DNA from: Bacillus thuringiensis
Lineage (GTDB): Bacteria > Bacillota > Bacilli > Bacillales > Bacillaceae_G
Length of the DNA stretch: 64,000 nt
Direction: 5' to 3'
Assembly (NCBI RefSeq): GCF_001182785.1
Contig: NZ_CP012100.1
Span: 434,001-498,000, forward strand
A program made the position numbers and the translations under genes. This document shows, piece after piece, positions 26,392 to 35,214 of the stretch (positions within the stretch are counted from its first letter, which is position 1; the number at the start of each line of letters is the position of its first letter). The notes beneath the pieces were generated by a model. That model was not told the origin of the DNA, did no database searches, and was given only the letters and a program-made list of their open reading frames with translations.

Positions 26392-26772
26392 ATGACAGTA
26401 CTTCAAAGTATAATCATATCTCCAACAAATCTATACCGTACGGGAACACGCGAAATTAATACACATCAGGGTATAATCATATCTCCAACAACGCTATATC
26501 ATGATGGAACACGCGAAATCAATACACATCGTCAAGGGGCTATTGTTAATCCAATCGATTTTTCACATACAGGTGTTAGGCAACTCCTAACACATCGAGG
26601 TGGTATTTTAAATCCCGATGATTGGATACGAACAGGTATTAGGCAGATTTCCACCCGTCAAGGTGTTATGCACAATTTATCTCAAAGTAAGAAAGGAACT
26701 ACTGAAAAAGAAGTAATGAAGCCACCACGAACTGAACCACTAGAGTATGCGTGGAAGAAAATGAATATGTAA
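26392..26772 (+). CDS. Short tandem-repeat tail protein
   Basis: 126 residues, GAAGGAGG site. Residues ~3-105 are four copies of a ~24-residue unit with the pattern 'G-I-I-x-x-P-x-x-x-x-x-x-G-x-R-x-x-x-T-H-R': IIISPTNLYRTGTREINTH, then similar copies with NPIDFSHTGVRQLLTHR and NPDDWIRTGIRQISTR. The C-terminal ~20 residues are charged. Such regular short repeats suggest a solenoid or fibre-like spike. It sits between the fibre block and the holin; no family is recognised. Confidence 0.5.
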   Translation: MTVLQSIIISPTNLYRTGTREINTHQGIIISPTTLYHDGTREINTHRQGAIVNPIDFSHTGVRQLLTHRGGILNPDDWIRTGIRQISTRQGVMHNLSQSKKGTTEKEVMKPPRTEPLEYAWKKMNM

Positions 26773-26844
26773 ATCTTTTATACAATAGCGTGCCAAAGCA
26801 GGCTTTTTTATTTTGCTTTGAAATGTAAAAAGGGGGGTGAAAGT

Positions 26845-27333
26845 TTGGAACGAATTCATGAGCTTGTAAAAACATTAAATGTACTTGATGTTATTAATAC
26901 CACCCAATTTAAAGTTGCTTCTGTAATTAGTGGCGGATTGGGAACTATATTTAATTTTTTATATGGTAAATCTAATTTAATTTGGATTATCATTTTGGTA
27001 TGGGTAGTTGTATTAGATTGGATAACTGGTAGTAAGGCTTCAAAATTAGATGGTACGTATTCATCACAATATGGAATTGAGGGCATTGCACGAACTGTGG
27101 TGCTCTTTTTATTACCTTCTTTAGCGCATTTATTTGATATTGCGTTTAAACTACCAGAGTTTTTCTATTTTATGGTAACGGGTGGTTTAATTTATCATAT
27201 TTTTAATAGCTTTACAGCCAATTGTGTACGGATTGGCTGGGATAGATGGATTCCTACTTGGTTGTTAGAAAGTGTATCTTCTGAAATTGAAGCGAAAATT
27301 AGAAGATCAAACTCTAGAAAAGAAAAAAATTAA
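26845..27333 (+). CDS. Phage holin (family 4 / TcdE-like)
   Basis: The frame opens at TTG 26818, but TTG 26845, downstream of AAGGGGGGTGA, gives the best ribosome spacing; about 162 residues. Three to four hydrophobic segments are visible: one near LGTIFNFLYG-LIWIIILVWVVVLDWITG, one near TVVLFLLPSLAHLFDIAF, and one near FFYFMVTGGLIYHIF. The motif 'WVVVLDWITGSKAS' is typical of the phage_holin_4 (Cph1/TcdE) family. The C-terminus is charged. It precedes the endolysin, so its role is timed membrane permeabilisation for lysis. Confidence 0.85.
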   Translation: MERIHELVKTLNVLDVINTTQFKVASVISGGLGTIFNFLYGKSNLIWIIILVWVVVLDWITGSKASKLDGTYSSQYGIEGIARTVVLFLLPSLAHLFDIAFKLPEFFYFMVTGGLIYHIFNSFTANCVRIGWDRWIPTWLLESVSSEIEAKIRRSNSRKEKN

Positions 27334-27360
27334 ATATAGACAAATATAAAAAATGATAGC

Positions 27361-27396
27361 AAAAGGAGCAGTCTCAATTGAGGTGCTCTTTTTGTT
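27361..27396 (+). terminator. Terminator after the holin
   Basis: AAAAGGAGCA (27361-27370) pairs with TGCTCTTTTT (27384-27393) with one G-T pair. A small inner palindrome CTCAATTGAG lies in the loop. Confidence 0.65.
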
Positions 27397-27617
27397 TATC
27401 GAGATTTTATTTCAGTTATTCAACAGGAAGCATGCGCAGCATTATTTGTGTGGATGCTTTTTATTACACAAAAAAGAATGAACAGCGTGAAGCGCAGTAC
27501 CAAGCTGTTATTCAAAAGAACCAGGAAGTTATTGAAGAATAGGGAAAAGCCCTTGGATCTATTTCTAAAGACGTAACAGAAATTAAATAAAAACTATTTG
27601 AAGGAGATGTTCAGTAA
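27394..27617 (+). pseudogene. Broken UviB/BhlA-like holin gene
   Basis: Reading across frames restores pieces typical of the ~70-residue BhlA/UviB proteins: AALFVWMLF, then KKNEQREAQYQAVIQKNQEV, then GKALGSISKDVTEIK and KLFEGDVQ. At least two frameshifts separate the pieces and two stops interrupt them (after IEE and after EIK). The old stop overlaps the endolysin start (TAATG), so the two were once translationally coupled. The intact holin upstream may have made it dispensable. Confidence 0.75.
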
Positions 27618-28456
27618 TGGGACACATTGTAGATATTTCAAAATGGAATGGAAGTATTAATTGGGATGTAGCAGCAGCGCAATTAGATTTAGTAATTGCT
27701 AGGGTACAATATGGTTCAAATCTAGTAGATCATTTGTATAATGAGCATGTAGCCAAATCAGAACAATACGGTATTCCACATGCTGCATATGCTTATGGAT
27801 GTTTCGTATCAGTAGCAGATGCAATTGTGGAAGCTAAGGATTTCTTAGCAAGGGTAAATCCTAATGCTAAATTCCTTGTATTAGATGTGGAAGATGACAC
27901 AGTAAAGTCAATGAAAAGCAAAGGAAACCTTAGTGATTTAGCTAAAGCATCACAAGCTTTTATTGATACATGTAAAGCTGCAGGTTGGAAAGTAGGATTT
28001 TATGTAGCACACCATATGTACGGTGACTATAATTTACAAAGTGTACAAGCTGACTTTATTTGGTTACCACGATACGGAACAAATGATGGTAGTCCACAGA
28101 AGAAACCATCCTATACTTGTGACATTTGGCAATATACCGATAATGGTTATATTGATGGTATTGGAAAAGTGGATATTAATTTATTGCAAGGTGACAAAAC
28201 GCTAGATTGGTTTACCGGAGAGAAACAATCTGTTGCTAATGGCGGTTATCAATATGTTAAATCTGGTGGTTTTGGTATTTCATTGGTTCAAGAAGCTCTA
28301 AATGCTATGAATGAGCGTGGAACTAAAGGACAAGTTATTTCTAATCCATTAACTGGTTTAGCATACTTGCAAACCGAAGTGTTACCAAATGGTGAGCTTG
28401 ATAAGATTACAGCTTGGATGGACGAAAGAAACTGGTGGTACGAGTATTTGAAATAA
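27617..28456 (+). CDS. Endolysin, GH25 muramidase with C-terminal amidase02-type domain
   Basis: 279 residues, GAAGGAG site. The N-terminal ~200 residues are a glycoside-hydrolase-25 domain that cuts MurNAc-GlcNAc bonds; D6, D90 and E92 (VLDVED) fit the catalytic set. Residues ~217-279 (KSGGFGISLVQEALNAMNERG..., ending DERNWWYEYLK) match the C-terminal targeting domain found in B. cereus group lysins such as PlyB. There is no signal peptide, consistent with holin-dependent export. A strong terminator follows, ending the phage late region. Confidence 0.92.
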   Translation: MGHIVDISKWNGSINWDVAAAQLDLVIARVQYGSNLVDHLYNEHVAKSEQYGIPHAAYAYGCFVSVADAIVEAKDFLARVNPNAKFLVLDVEDDTVKSMKSKGNLSDLAKASQAFIDTCKAAGWKVGFYVAHHMYGDYNLQSVQADFIWLPRYGTNDGSPQKKPSYTCDIWQYTDNGYIDGIGKVDINLLQGDKTLDWFTGEKQSVANGGYQYVKSGGFGISLVQEALNAMNERGTKGQVISNPLTGLAYLQTEVLPNGELDKITAWMDERNWWYEYLK

Positions 28457-28460
28457 AACA

Positions 28461-28488
28461 AAAGCCGTCCTGGTGGGCGGCTTTTTTT
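28461..28488 (+). terminator. Terminator of the phage lysis module
   Basis: AAAGCCGTCC pairs with GGGCGGCTTT over a TGGT loop, followed by a run of T. This is probably the end of late transcription. Confidence 0.85.
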
Positions 28489-28599
28489 ATTTCTATGTAA
28501 TTAAATATAGAACGTACAACTTTTATAGAGATGCCTCCCGTTTATATCACGCATTCATAAGTAATTCTTTTAGTTCTTTTGTGGATATTTCCATTTCTG

Positions 28600-28734
28600 T
28601 GCACTTCTTGTTGTGGATATCAAAACAAAGACGTTAAAAATCTAAACCTACGTAAATGGGACTGTCCTTCTTGCCTTACACATCATAATAGGGATATTAA
28701 TGCAAGTATCAATCTAAAGATTGAATTTTCTTAA
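28600..28734 (+). pseudogene. Remnant of an IS605-type TnpB C-terminus
   Basis: Forty-four codons encode the zinc-ribbon and end of a TnpB-like RNA-guided nuclease: [18 protein letters not shown], then [20 protein letters not shown], then a stop. The two CxxC pairs and the 'HHNRDINAS' motif (which contains the last RuvC aspartate in this family) are intact. Nothing upstream encodes the rest of the protein, so only the 3' tail of the element remains. It marks an old insertion at the prophage edge. Confidence 0.85.
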
Positions 28735-28833
28735 TAATTAGTATAAATTTTATAAAAATGTTATATAATCCCATGGAATAAAATGTATGATATATTTTAA
28801 TTGTAATATATAAAATTAAGAGGAGGAATTATA

Positions 28834-29595
28834 ATGGGTAAATTCAGAAAAATAATGGGTGTTGCGTTAGTAAGTGGGATGGTAATTAGTGGATTGGGGG
28901 GGATTGGTACAACTCAAGCCAATGCCGATGAAATGAGAGCGCATTCATATGTGAAGGCGCTCCAAGCGGAACCGATTAAAAAAGGAATTGGTGGCCGATC
29001 AATCTTAAATAGTACAGGCTCAGTTTTAACTACAAAAGTAACATTACCAGAAATCAAAAATAATAATGGAACACTTAAAGCGAAAGGTGGTGAACTTTAT
29101 ATTTATTCTGGTTTTTCTGGTCCGGTGGAATCAGATATTGGATTTTTGTATAGTGAAACATATAATGTTTGGAAACCTTATATGAAAGTAGGCGGCAATA
29201 AAGAACCCATTTATATTGAGGGGAAAGATGAGTTTACGAACTTGAATGGCTTTAAACCAGGAACTGAAGTCCAACTTACGATTTATAAGAACTTAAATGG
29301 CAACACTAGGGCAACCTACTGGGGAACAAACGGAAAAGGCTATACAGGAAGGTTAATTTCTGAAATCAAGAATACTAATATTAGTAAAGTTAACAATTGG
29401 AAAGCGTTATCTACAATTGCAGTAAAAGATGATAGTCAAACGAAAAATATTAAAGTAAATACCCAATATAGAGCTACATTTAGTGATATTTTAATAGATA
29501 ACAAACCTATTAATCCTATTAGTAATGCTACTGAATTTGCAAAAATCTATACAAATAATAATAAAGTATCAATTGATATTATTGAGAAAAAGTAG
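28834..29595 (+). CDS. Secreted YrpD-like protein
   Basis: 253 residues with an AGAGGAGGA site. The N-terminus is a Sec signal peptide (positive MGKFRK, hydrophobic core, cleavage probably after ANA). The mature part is beta-rich. The GIGGRSILNSTGSVLTTKV block and 'GGELYIYSGFSG...WKPYMKVG' resemble the B. subtilis YrpD family of secreted proteins of unknown role. The gene stands alone between the TnpB remnant and rap. Placement beside a prophage lysis module suggests a cargo gene; that is inference. Confidence 0.6.
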   Translation: MGKFRKIMGVALVSGMVISGLGGIGTTQANADEMRAHSYVKALQAEPIKKGIGGRSILNSTGSVLTTKVTLPEIKNNNGTLKAKGGELYIYSGFSGPVESDIGFLYSETYNVWKPYMKVGGNKEPIYIEGKDEFTNLNGFKPGTEVQLTIYKNLNGNTRATYWGTNGKGYTGRLISEIKNTNISKVNNWKALSTIAVKDDSQTKNIKVNTQYRATFSDILIDNKPINPISNATEFAKIYTNNNKVSIDIIEKK

Positions 29596-29733
29596 TTATT
29601 AAATTATTAATTAGATATTTATCTACTATATGTTGAGTTTAATCTATCCATACATACAAATTACACAGCAGTAAGGACAAAACGTACTATGTCACTGCTA
29701 ATCAAGCATATGTATATGTGAGATAAGTACAAT

Positions 29734-29768
29734 AAAAGCAGAATCCTCGCAAGGTTCTGCTTTTATTG
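29734..29768 (+). terminator. Terminator after the yrpD-like gene
   Basis: AAAAGCAGAA (29734-29743) pairs with TTCTGCTTTT (29755-29764), with CCT/AGG pairing inside the loop. The spacer 29596-30006 otherwise holds only AT-rich DNA before the rap start. Confidence 0.75.
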
Positions 29769-30006
29769 ATTGTAATTAAATCCTATTACCTCGTATAAAC
29801 CCTCATATGAAATTCTCTACAAAATGATACAACTATTGATAATGCATTCCTAAATCGAGGGTTATTTATTTTAATTATGCAAAATAATATATTCTGAATA
29901 ATCAATCTTTTATTTAGAAATATCAGAATTGGAGGTGGTATCCATATAAATAGAATATTCTGGTAAAATTAAATGGATATACATAATATGGGTGAGTGGG
30001 ATTTAT

Positions 30007-31119
30007 ATGTCGGTAATTATGGGTAGCGAACAAGTTACAAAGTTATTGAATAATTGGTATGTTGAAATTCGTTCAAGAAACATTTCTAAAGCGCACCGTA
30101 TGAAAGAGCAAATTGATAGCCTGATTCAAGAATTAAAAGAGGATGAATGGGATTCATTAGAAGCTAAGAAGTTACTACTATATTATTCTCTTCTCGAGTT
30201 TCGATATGGTTATTTAGTGGATAATGTAAGCTTATCTGAACAAAGCTTTGAAAAGATAGAGTCTTTTGAAATGCCAGAGGATGAGCTTTTATCTTATTAT
30301 TATTATTTTTTTAAAGCTATTCATAGGAGTGTAACAGGTAAATATAATGAAGCGAGCGAATATTTTGATAAGGCAGAAGTTTTTTTTGAGAATATATCTG
30401 ATGAATTGGAAAAGGCTGAATTCTATTACAAATTAGGTTCGTTTTATTATGATATATTTCATGGACTTTTAGCAATTAAGTATGTTAGTAAGGAACAAGA
30501 GATTTACCGTAAATTTAATGGATGTGAAACAAACATTGCTTTTTGTGAAAACCTATTAGGTTTGGCCTGTACCCATTTAAAGGAGTGGGGACTAGCTGAA
30601 GAACATTTTGCAGCCGCAATGAATCAATTTCAAAAGATTGATGAAGACTATTATATTTTAATGGTTAGACACAACTTTGGTCTATTATATGCAAGTCAAA
30701 ATCTTTCTGAATTAGCAATTCGTTATCTCTCTGAAGTGGTTGAGAAGAAGCCTAAACATTATAAAGCTATCTTTGTTAAAGCGAAGGAGCATTATAAACT
30801 TAAGGAACATGAAATAGCAAGAGAACTTATTGAAAAAGGATTGGAAATCTGTAATGAATTGAAACTTGAGGAATATCAGCATCGTTTTATGATTTTAGAA
30901 GCGCTGAATGGAGATGCTCCTGCTGAAAAGTTTGAAAAAGTAGTATTAGAAGGAGTTAAGTATTTTGAGAGAGAAGAGTTATACATGTACATGCAAGGGT
31001 CTATGGAAGAGTTAGCGATTAAGTTTTATCAAGAAGATAATCACTCTAATGCTAGTAAGTATTTTTATTTAAGTACACAGGCGAGAAAAAAAGCAGTTGA
31101 TAAGGAGGCTTTGAAATGA
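30007..31119 (+). CDS. Rap-family TPR response-regulator phosphatase/sensor
   Basis: About 370 residues; ATG 30007 gives MSVIMGSEQVTKLLNNWY, matching Rap N-termini, and GTG 29992 is the alternative start. The N-terminal ~70 residues are the three-helix regulator-binding bundle (VTKLLNNWYVEIRSRNISKA). The rest is TPR repeats that bind a Phr peptide (HFAAAMNQFQKI, ALACTHLKE-type helices). Rap proteins dephosphorylate Spo0F or block DNA-binding regulators. The stop overlaps the phr start (ATGA). A prophage-edge Rap would tie sporulation or competence to population density. Confidence 0.9.
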   Translation: MSVIMGSEQVTKLLNNWYVEIRSRNISKAHRMKEQIDSLIQELKEDEWDSLEAKKLLLYYSLLEFRYGYLVDNVSLSEQSFEKIESFEMPEDELLSYYYYFFKAIHRSVTGKYNEASEYFDKAEVFFENISDELEKAEFYYKLGSFYYDIFHGLLAIKYVSKEQEIYRKFNGCETNIAFCENLLGLACTHLKEWGLAEEHFAAAMNQFQKIDEDYYILMVRHNFGLLYASQNLSELAIRYLSEVVEKKPKHYKAIFVKAKEHYKLKEHEIARELIEKGLEICNELKLEEYQHRFMILEALNGDAPAEKFEKVVLEGVKYFEREELYMYMQGSMEELAIKFYQEDNHSNASKYFYLSTQARKKAVDKEALK

Positions 31120-31244
31120 AAAAAACAATGACTATTTTAATGGGAATGATAACGATATTAACTTTAACTTTGGGCGTACAAACATCTGTAGAAAAACAGC
31201 ATAATACGGAGTTTACAAGATTTGCAGATGGAGATCATCACTAA
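31116..31244 (+). CDS. Phr signalling peptide precursor
   Basis: A 42-residue ORF overlapping the rap stop, with AAGGAGG before it. It has a basic start, a hydrophobic export core (ILMGMITILTLTLG) and a hydrophilic tail TEFTRFADGDHH. This is the standard Phr layout: export, then trimming to a 5-7 residue C-terminal or near-C-terminal peptide that re-enters by the oligopeptide permease and inhibits Rap. The active piece is probably within RFADGDHH; the exact ends are not visible. Confidence 0.88.
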   Translation: MKKTMTILMGMITILTLTLGVQTSVEKQHNTEFTRFADGDHH

Positions 31245-31286
31245 TAGTACTTTGTTATAATTTAATTGTAATGAGTTTGGAAAATA

Positions 31287-31330
31287 AAAAGGTTGTAGTT
31301 TCAATGAAACTACAACCTTTTGTTTTTTGT
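31287..31330. terminator. Bidirectional terminator between phr and the beta-helix gene
   Basis: A perfect 15-bp stem, AAAAGGTTGTAGTTT (31287-31301) with AAACTACAACCTTTT (31307-31321), has a 5-base loop. T-runs follow on the + strand, and A-runs in front serve the convergent gene. Confidence 0.85.
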
Positions 31331-31388
31331 ATAATTTTCACACGGGAGAGATACTGGATGGAAATAGAGAAGTTTTAGTAGATTTGTT

Positions 31389-32807
31389 TTATTTTGAAAT
31401 TAGTTTGAACGAAGGGGATAATTTGCTAAATACACTATGTTGTTCATTTCCTTCTTGATTCATACTTGCTTGATAAGTTGAAAATCCTTTATACGTTTTT
31501 CTTTTCCATTGCCATAAGCCATTATTTTGATCGAATTCACCATAGTAATGATTGTAATCAAGTTTGTTTCCGGTGTTTTTATTAAAATTATTGCTAATAA
31601 AAATAGGGCTATTGCTTGCATAGATGTGGTTATTGGTAATTACGTTGTTGCGAGTATCGTAATTTAATTCGATTTGCCCACTCTCTTGATCTCTTGTGTC
31701 ATTTTTATAAATAATGTTATTTGTAATTGTGTTATTTTCGGCATAACCTTGCTGACTGTCATATCCACCAAGTGCAATGCCACTCATAATATTGTTAGAT
31801 ATTGTATTATCTCTAACTGTAATTTGACTTGCACTTTTTCCCGCATGTTCGCTAGCTACTTCAATACCGAGGTCGTTTTCATAGCTCTGATTTTGCTCAA
31901 TAATAATTTCCTTCCCACCATCCACGTAAATACCATCAGCTGAATATTCATTATAACTAGTATTATTGAAAGATGAATTGTGATGAACGATATTGTTACG
32001 AACAATTCCGTTTCGTGCTTGATCTAAAGCAGCTACTGGAGATACGCCTTCATGTCCAATCAGAACAATTCCGATGTTGTTGTTATCATGTACTTTGTTA
32101 TCGGTAACTTCAAAGGAATCTACATTCCCATTCACAGCAATTGCTTCACTTAGTCCTAATTTTAAATTTGCTACTTCGTTATTATCAATGACAATATGAT
32201 TTAAATTATTTTGTGCATTAGATGAAGTACCATAGACAGCAATCCCGTGTGCGTTTCCATTCTTTACATTTGCTTCAATGTGATGGATATAATTATTTCT
32301 AATCTCGATATTACTCCCTGTTCCGGTAATATAAATACCGATAGGGGTTTCGCTAACTTTCGTTGATTTTAAATTGCGAAATTCTAACCCGTTTACCTGA
32401 ATATAATTTTTATCTTCTATGGTAAATAATCCGTCATCCTCTAACTTGACTTTAGAACCATCGAGAATTACCTTTTCATTCTGGTAATTTTGAAAAGTAA
32501 TCGGTGCTCCTGAGGCTCCAGAATGAGTTACACGTACCTTTTGGTTATAAACTCCGCCTCTTATGTAGATTGTGCTTCCTTCTGTGGCGATGTTAGCAGC
32601 CTTTTGAATGGTAGCGAAAGGCTGATTTAATGTGCCGGAGTTGAGGTCACTTCCTGCCGGAGATACATAGTAATCTGTTCCAGATGTAACATTGTTATTG
32701 GATTGTGCAAAAGTTGGTGCTGGAAGTGCAAGAATTAATATAATGAAAGAGAGTATTAAGATAAAACAGGTTTTTTTTAACGATGGAAATATTGTTTGAT
32801 ATTTCAT
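31389..32807 (-). CDS. Secreted right-handed beta-helix protein
   Basis: 472 residues; AAGGAGG lies upstream on the minus strand. A Sec signal peptide ends near TFAQSNN. Residues ~45-70 (YYVSPAGSDLNSGTLNQPFATIQKAA) are the DUF1565-type entry to a parallel beta-helix. The rest is repeated N/I-rich coils ('IEIRNNYIHHI', 'ITVRDNTISNN', 'NVITNNHIYAS'). Such proteins are often polysaccharide lyases or epimerases, but I cannot identify catalytic residues. It is convergent with rap-phr and divergent from the hbl region. Confidence 0.75.
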   Translation of the reverse strand: MKYQTIFPSLKKTCFILILSFIILILALPAPTFAQSNNNVTSGTDYYVSPAGSDLNSGTLNQPFATIQKAANIATEGSTIYIRGGVYNQKVRVTHSGASGAPITFQNYQNEKVILDGSKVKLEDDGLFTIEDKNYIQVNGLEFRNLKSTKVSETPIGIYITGTGSNIEIRNNYIHHIEANVKNGNAHGIAVYGTSSNAQNNLNHIVIDNNEVANLKLGLSEAIAVNGNVDSFEVTDNKVHDNNNIGIVLIGHEGVSPVAALDQARNGIVRNNIVHHNSSFNNTSYNEYSADGIYVDGGKEIIIEQNQSYENDLGIEVASEHAGKSASQITVRDNTISNNIMSGIALGGYDSQQGYAENNTITNNIIYKNDTRDQESGQIELNYDTRNNVITNNHIYASNSPIFISNNFNKNTGNKLDYNHYYGEFDQNNGLWQWKRKTYKGFSTYQASMNQEGNEQHSVFSKLSPSFKLISK

Positions 32808-33832
32808 TATTATTTTCCTCCTTTTTTATGCATTCCTTCTCAACTATATAGTTAAAACTGACGATTTATATCTTGTTTCAGTAAAAAATTTAACTTGATT
32901 AGGACAAAGTCAATCACGTTCCAGAATCGATAAAATCTATATAAAGTTACATTGCTTACGAGAGAGACGTAATGTTTTGAATAGAGTCTCGATGTTTAAA
33001 AAAATTGCGATGTTTTGTTCCTTGGGATCTGTTTACCTAAAGGGATGTTTTTATAGTGAAAAGAAGATCTGAACTAAAAGATCGATTAAGGAAATGTTGA
33101 GTAGCAATAAAGTTATATCATTTTTAGAATCAGTTCCTTCTTTCTGAGAAAAAACTTCGTCACTATATTATCTAAATTAATTTGGTTGTATTCTCCAGTT
33201 CGAACAAACTATAAAAAATAGTTGTAATTCAATTTAAATTGAAAGATAGATAAAAAACATCATCTTTTCTAGTTAAATTTTAGAAATAAAAACTTTTTTA
33301 CACTTGGGGGAGTAAAAACCCTTAAGTTGATAGGAATGTATAGTGACTACCTTGTATGTTATTGAAGGATAGTACTCTATATGAGTATGCAATTGTACAT
33401 ATTCATATAAAGTACATAATACATAAAATCCCATAAAGTTATAGTGAAAACATTTTTTTGTATGATATTTATTAAGATTTAATGATATCGACAAATTTTA
33501 TGTTTAATTATAGTAGTAAAATTATTTCACTTCATGAAGTTATAATAGTATGAAAACTTTTTAAGTATAATTAGAAAAAAATAAAAAATTTAATGTCAGA
33601 AAAATCAAATATAAGATGTGCAATTTTCTAGTTTACTTATGAAAAGCATAGTGATTAAAATGGGGGGGAAGTAAGGACCTTATATTCTATCAAAAATAAA
33701 TAAAAAACGAGATGCAATTACTCTTTTGAAAAAACTTCTATCCTCAAGTGTGTGTGAAGAAATTCTAACGTTAGGTTGTACAACATTTACGACTAAAACT
33801 TGTAAAAAAACAATAGTGAAGAGGTGTAAGGA
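32808..33832 (+). other. Long intergenic region with the hbl promoter
   Basis: About 1 kb of AT-rich DNA with no credible gene. The left part holds the minus-strand ribosome site of the beta-helix gene. A PlcR box lies at 33386-33401. The ~430 bases between box and hblC would give a long untranslated leader, as is known for hbl in B. cereus. No other structure stands out. Confidence 0.7.
33386..33401 (+). promoter_or_regulatory. PlcR box upstream of hbl
   Basis: TATGCAATTGTACATA fits the published PlcR consensus TATGNANNNNTNCATA at every defined position. A possible -10 (TACATAATACATAAAAT region) lies 10-30 bases downstream. It should put the hbl operon under PlcR-PapR quorum control. Confidence 0.9.
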
Positions 33833-35152
33833 ATGAAGAATAAAATTATGACAGGATTTTTAATAACATCAATTGTTACCGGGGCGACTATTCCTATCAA
33901 TACTCTAGCAACGCCAATCGTTCAGGCAGAAACAAAACAAGATAATGTAGATATTTCCTCAGCATTACGAAAAATAGGTGCACACTCCAAGTTAACACAA
34001 ACCTTTATTGATGGAGCTTTAGCAAGTCCGAATGTACAGCTTGAAGAAGTTCCATCTTTAAATACAAACCAATTTCTAATTAAACAAGATATGAAAGAGT
34101 GGTCATCCGAACTTTATCCTAAATTAATTCTATTAAATTCAAAAAGTAAAGGATTTGTAACTAAATTTAATAGTTATTATCCAACATTAAAAGGATTTGT
34201 AGATAATAAGGAAGATAAAGAAGGGTTTACAGATAGACTGGAAGTCCTTCAAGATATGACCATAACAAACCAAGAAAGTGTGCAACGTCAAATTAATGAG
34301 TTAACAGATCTAAAAATACAGGTAGATAAGAAGTTGAAAAATCTTGATACTGATGTGGTAAAAGCACAAAGTGTCCTTAATTCAGAGGGAACAGGAAAAA
34401 TAGATAAGTTAAAAAATGAAATGCTAGATACAAAAAAATCAATTCAAAATGATTTACAGCAAATAGCATTATTACCAGGAGCTTTAAATGAACAAGGACT
34501 AAAGGTATTCCAAGAAATTTATAGTCTATCGAAAGATATTATTGAACCAGCTGCTCAAACAGCAGTAGTAGCGTATAACAAAGGAAAAGAAATAAACAAT
34601 GCCATTGTAGACGCAGAGAAGAAAGCAGAGCAAGAAGCAAAAGAAAAGGGAAAATCGGCTATAGAAATTGAGGCTGCCAAAAAAGAAGCACGTGAAACGA
34701 TAGAGAAAAGTAAAAAAGGTGAAATCGCTGCAGCTGCAGTTACAAAAACGAAAGAGTATGATCTTATGAAAGTGATTGATCCTGAAAAAGTAAAAAAAAC
34801 ATATAATACTTTTGCTGAAATTAATAAACTAACGGCGGAGCAACGAGCATATTTAAATGATTTAGAGAAACAAAATCAGAAATTATATGACTTAACAACT
34901 AAATTAACAGTAGCAGATTTACAAAAATCAATGATTCTTTTCATGCAAAATGACTTGCATACATTTGCTAACCAAGTAGATGGAGAAATTGAGCTAATGA
35001 AGCGTTACAAAGAGGATTTGGATCTAATAAATAATAGTATTACAAAATTATCGACTGAAGTTGATATCAATAACACTCAGTCTCAAAAAGATACATTAAG
35101 ACGATTAAAAAGTGTAACAACTCAACTTGAAGAACAAGTTTATAAATTTTGA
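33833..35152 (+). CDS. hblC: Hemolysin BL lytic component L2
   Basis: 439 residues, close to the usual ~447. The signal peptide (MKNKIMTGFLITSIVTGATIP) ends near VQAET. The body matches HblC nearly throughout, e.g. NTNQFLIKQDMKEWSSELYP, LLNSKSKGFVTKFNSYYPT, DLQQIALLPGALNEQG. It belongs to the alpha-helical Hbl/Nhe/ClyA pore-former superfamily and acts with L1 and B on host membranes. A region around residues 245-285 is Glu/Lys-rich. It is first in a three-gene operon behind a PlcR box. Confidence 0.95.
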   Translation: MKNKIMTGFLITSIVTGATIPINTLATPIVQAETKQDNVDISSALRKIGAHSKLTQTFIDGALASPNVQLEEVPSLNTNQFLIKQDMKEWSSELYPKLILLNSKSKGFVTKFNSYYPTLKGFVDNKEDKEGFTDRLEVLQDMTITNQESVQRQINELTDLKIQVDKKLKNLDTDVVKAQSVLNSEGTGKIDKLKNEMLDTKKSIQNDLQQIALLPGALNEQGLKVFQEIYSLSKDIIEPAAQTAVVAYNKGKEINNAIVDAEKKAEQEAKEKGKSAIEIEAAKKEARETIEKSKKGEIAAAAVTKTKEYDLMKVIDPEKVKKTYNTFAEINKLTAEQRAYLNDLEKQNQKLYDLTTKLTVADLQKSMILFMQNDLHTFANQVDGEIELMKRYKEDLDLINNSITKLSTEVDINNTQSQKDTLRRLKSVTTQLEEQVYKF

Positions 35153-35214
35153 TATTAAGAAATTAGGTTTATCAAAAGAATTATAACGAAACGGAAAATA
35201 AGGAGGAGAATCAA

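Noticed and set aside
26794..26820. CAAAGCA/TGCTTTG inverted repeat before the holin as a terminator
   Set aside because: The 7-bp stem is not followed by a T-run; the internal T-run follows only a 3-bp stem, so it is too weak to call.
33273..33494. Minus-strand ORF upstream of hbl
   Set aside because: It overlaps the PlcR box and leader, has no ribosome site and has tyrosine/histidine-rich random composition.
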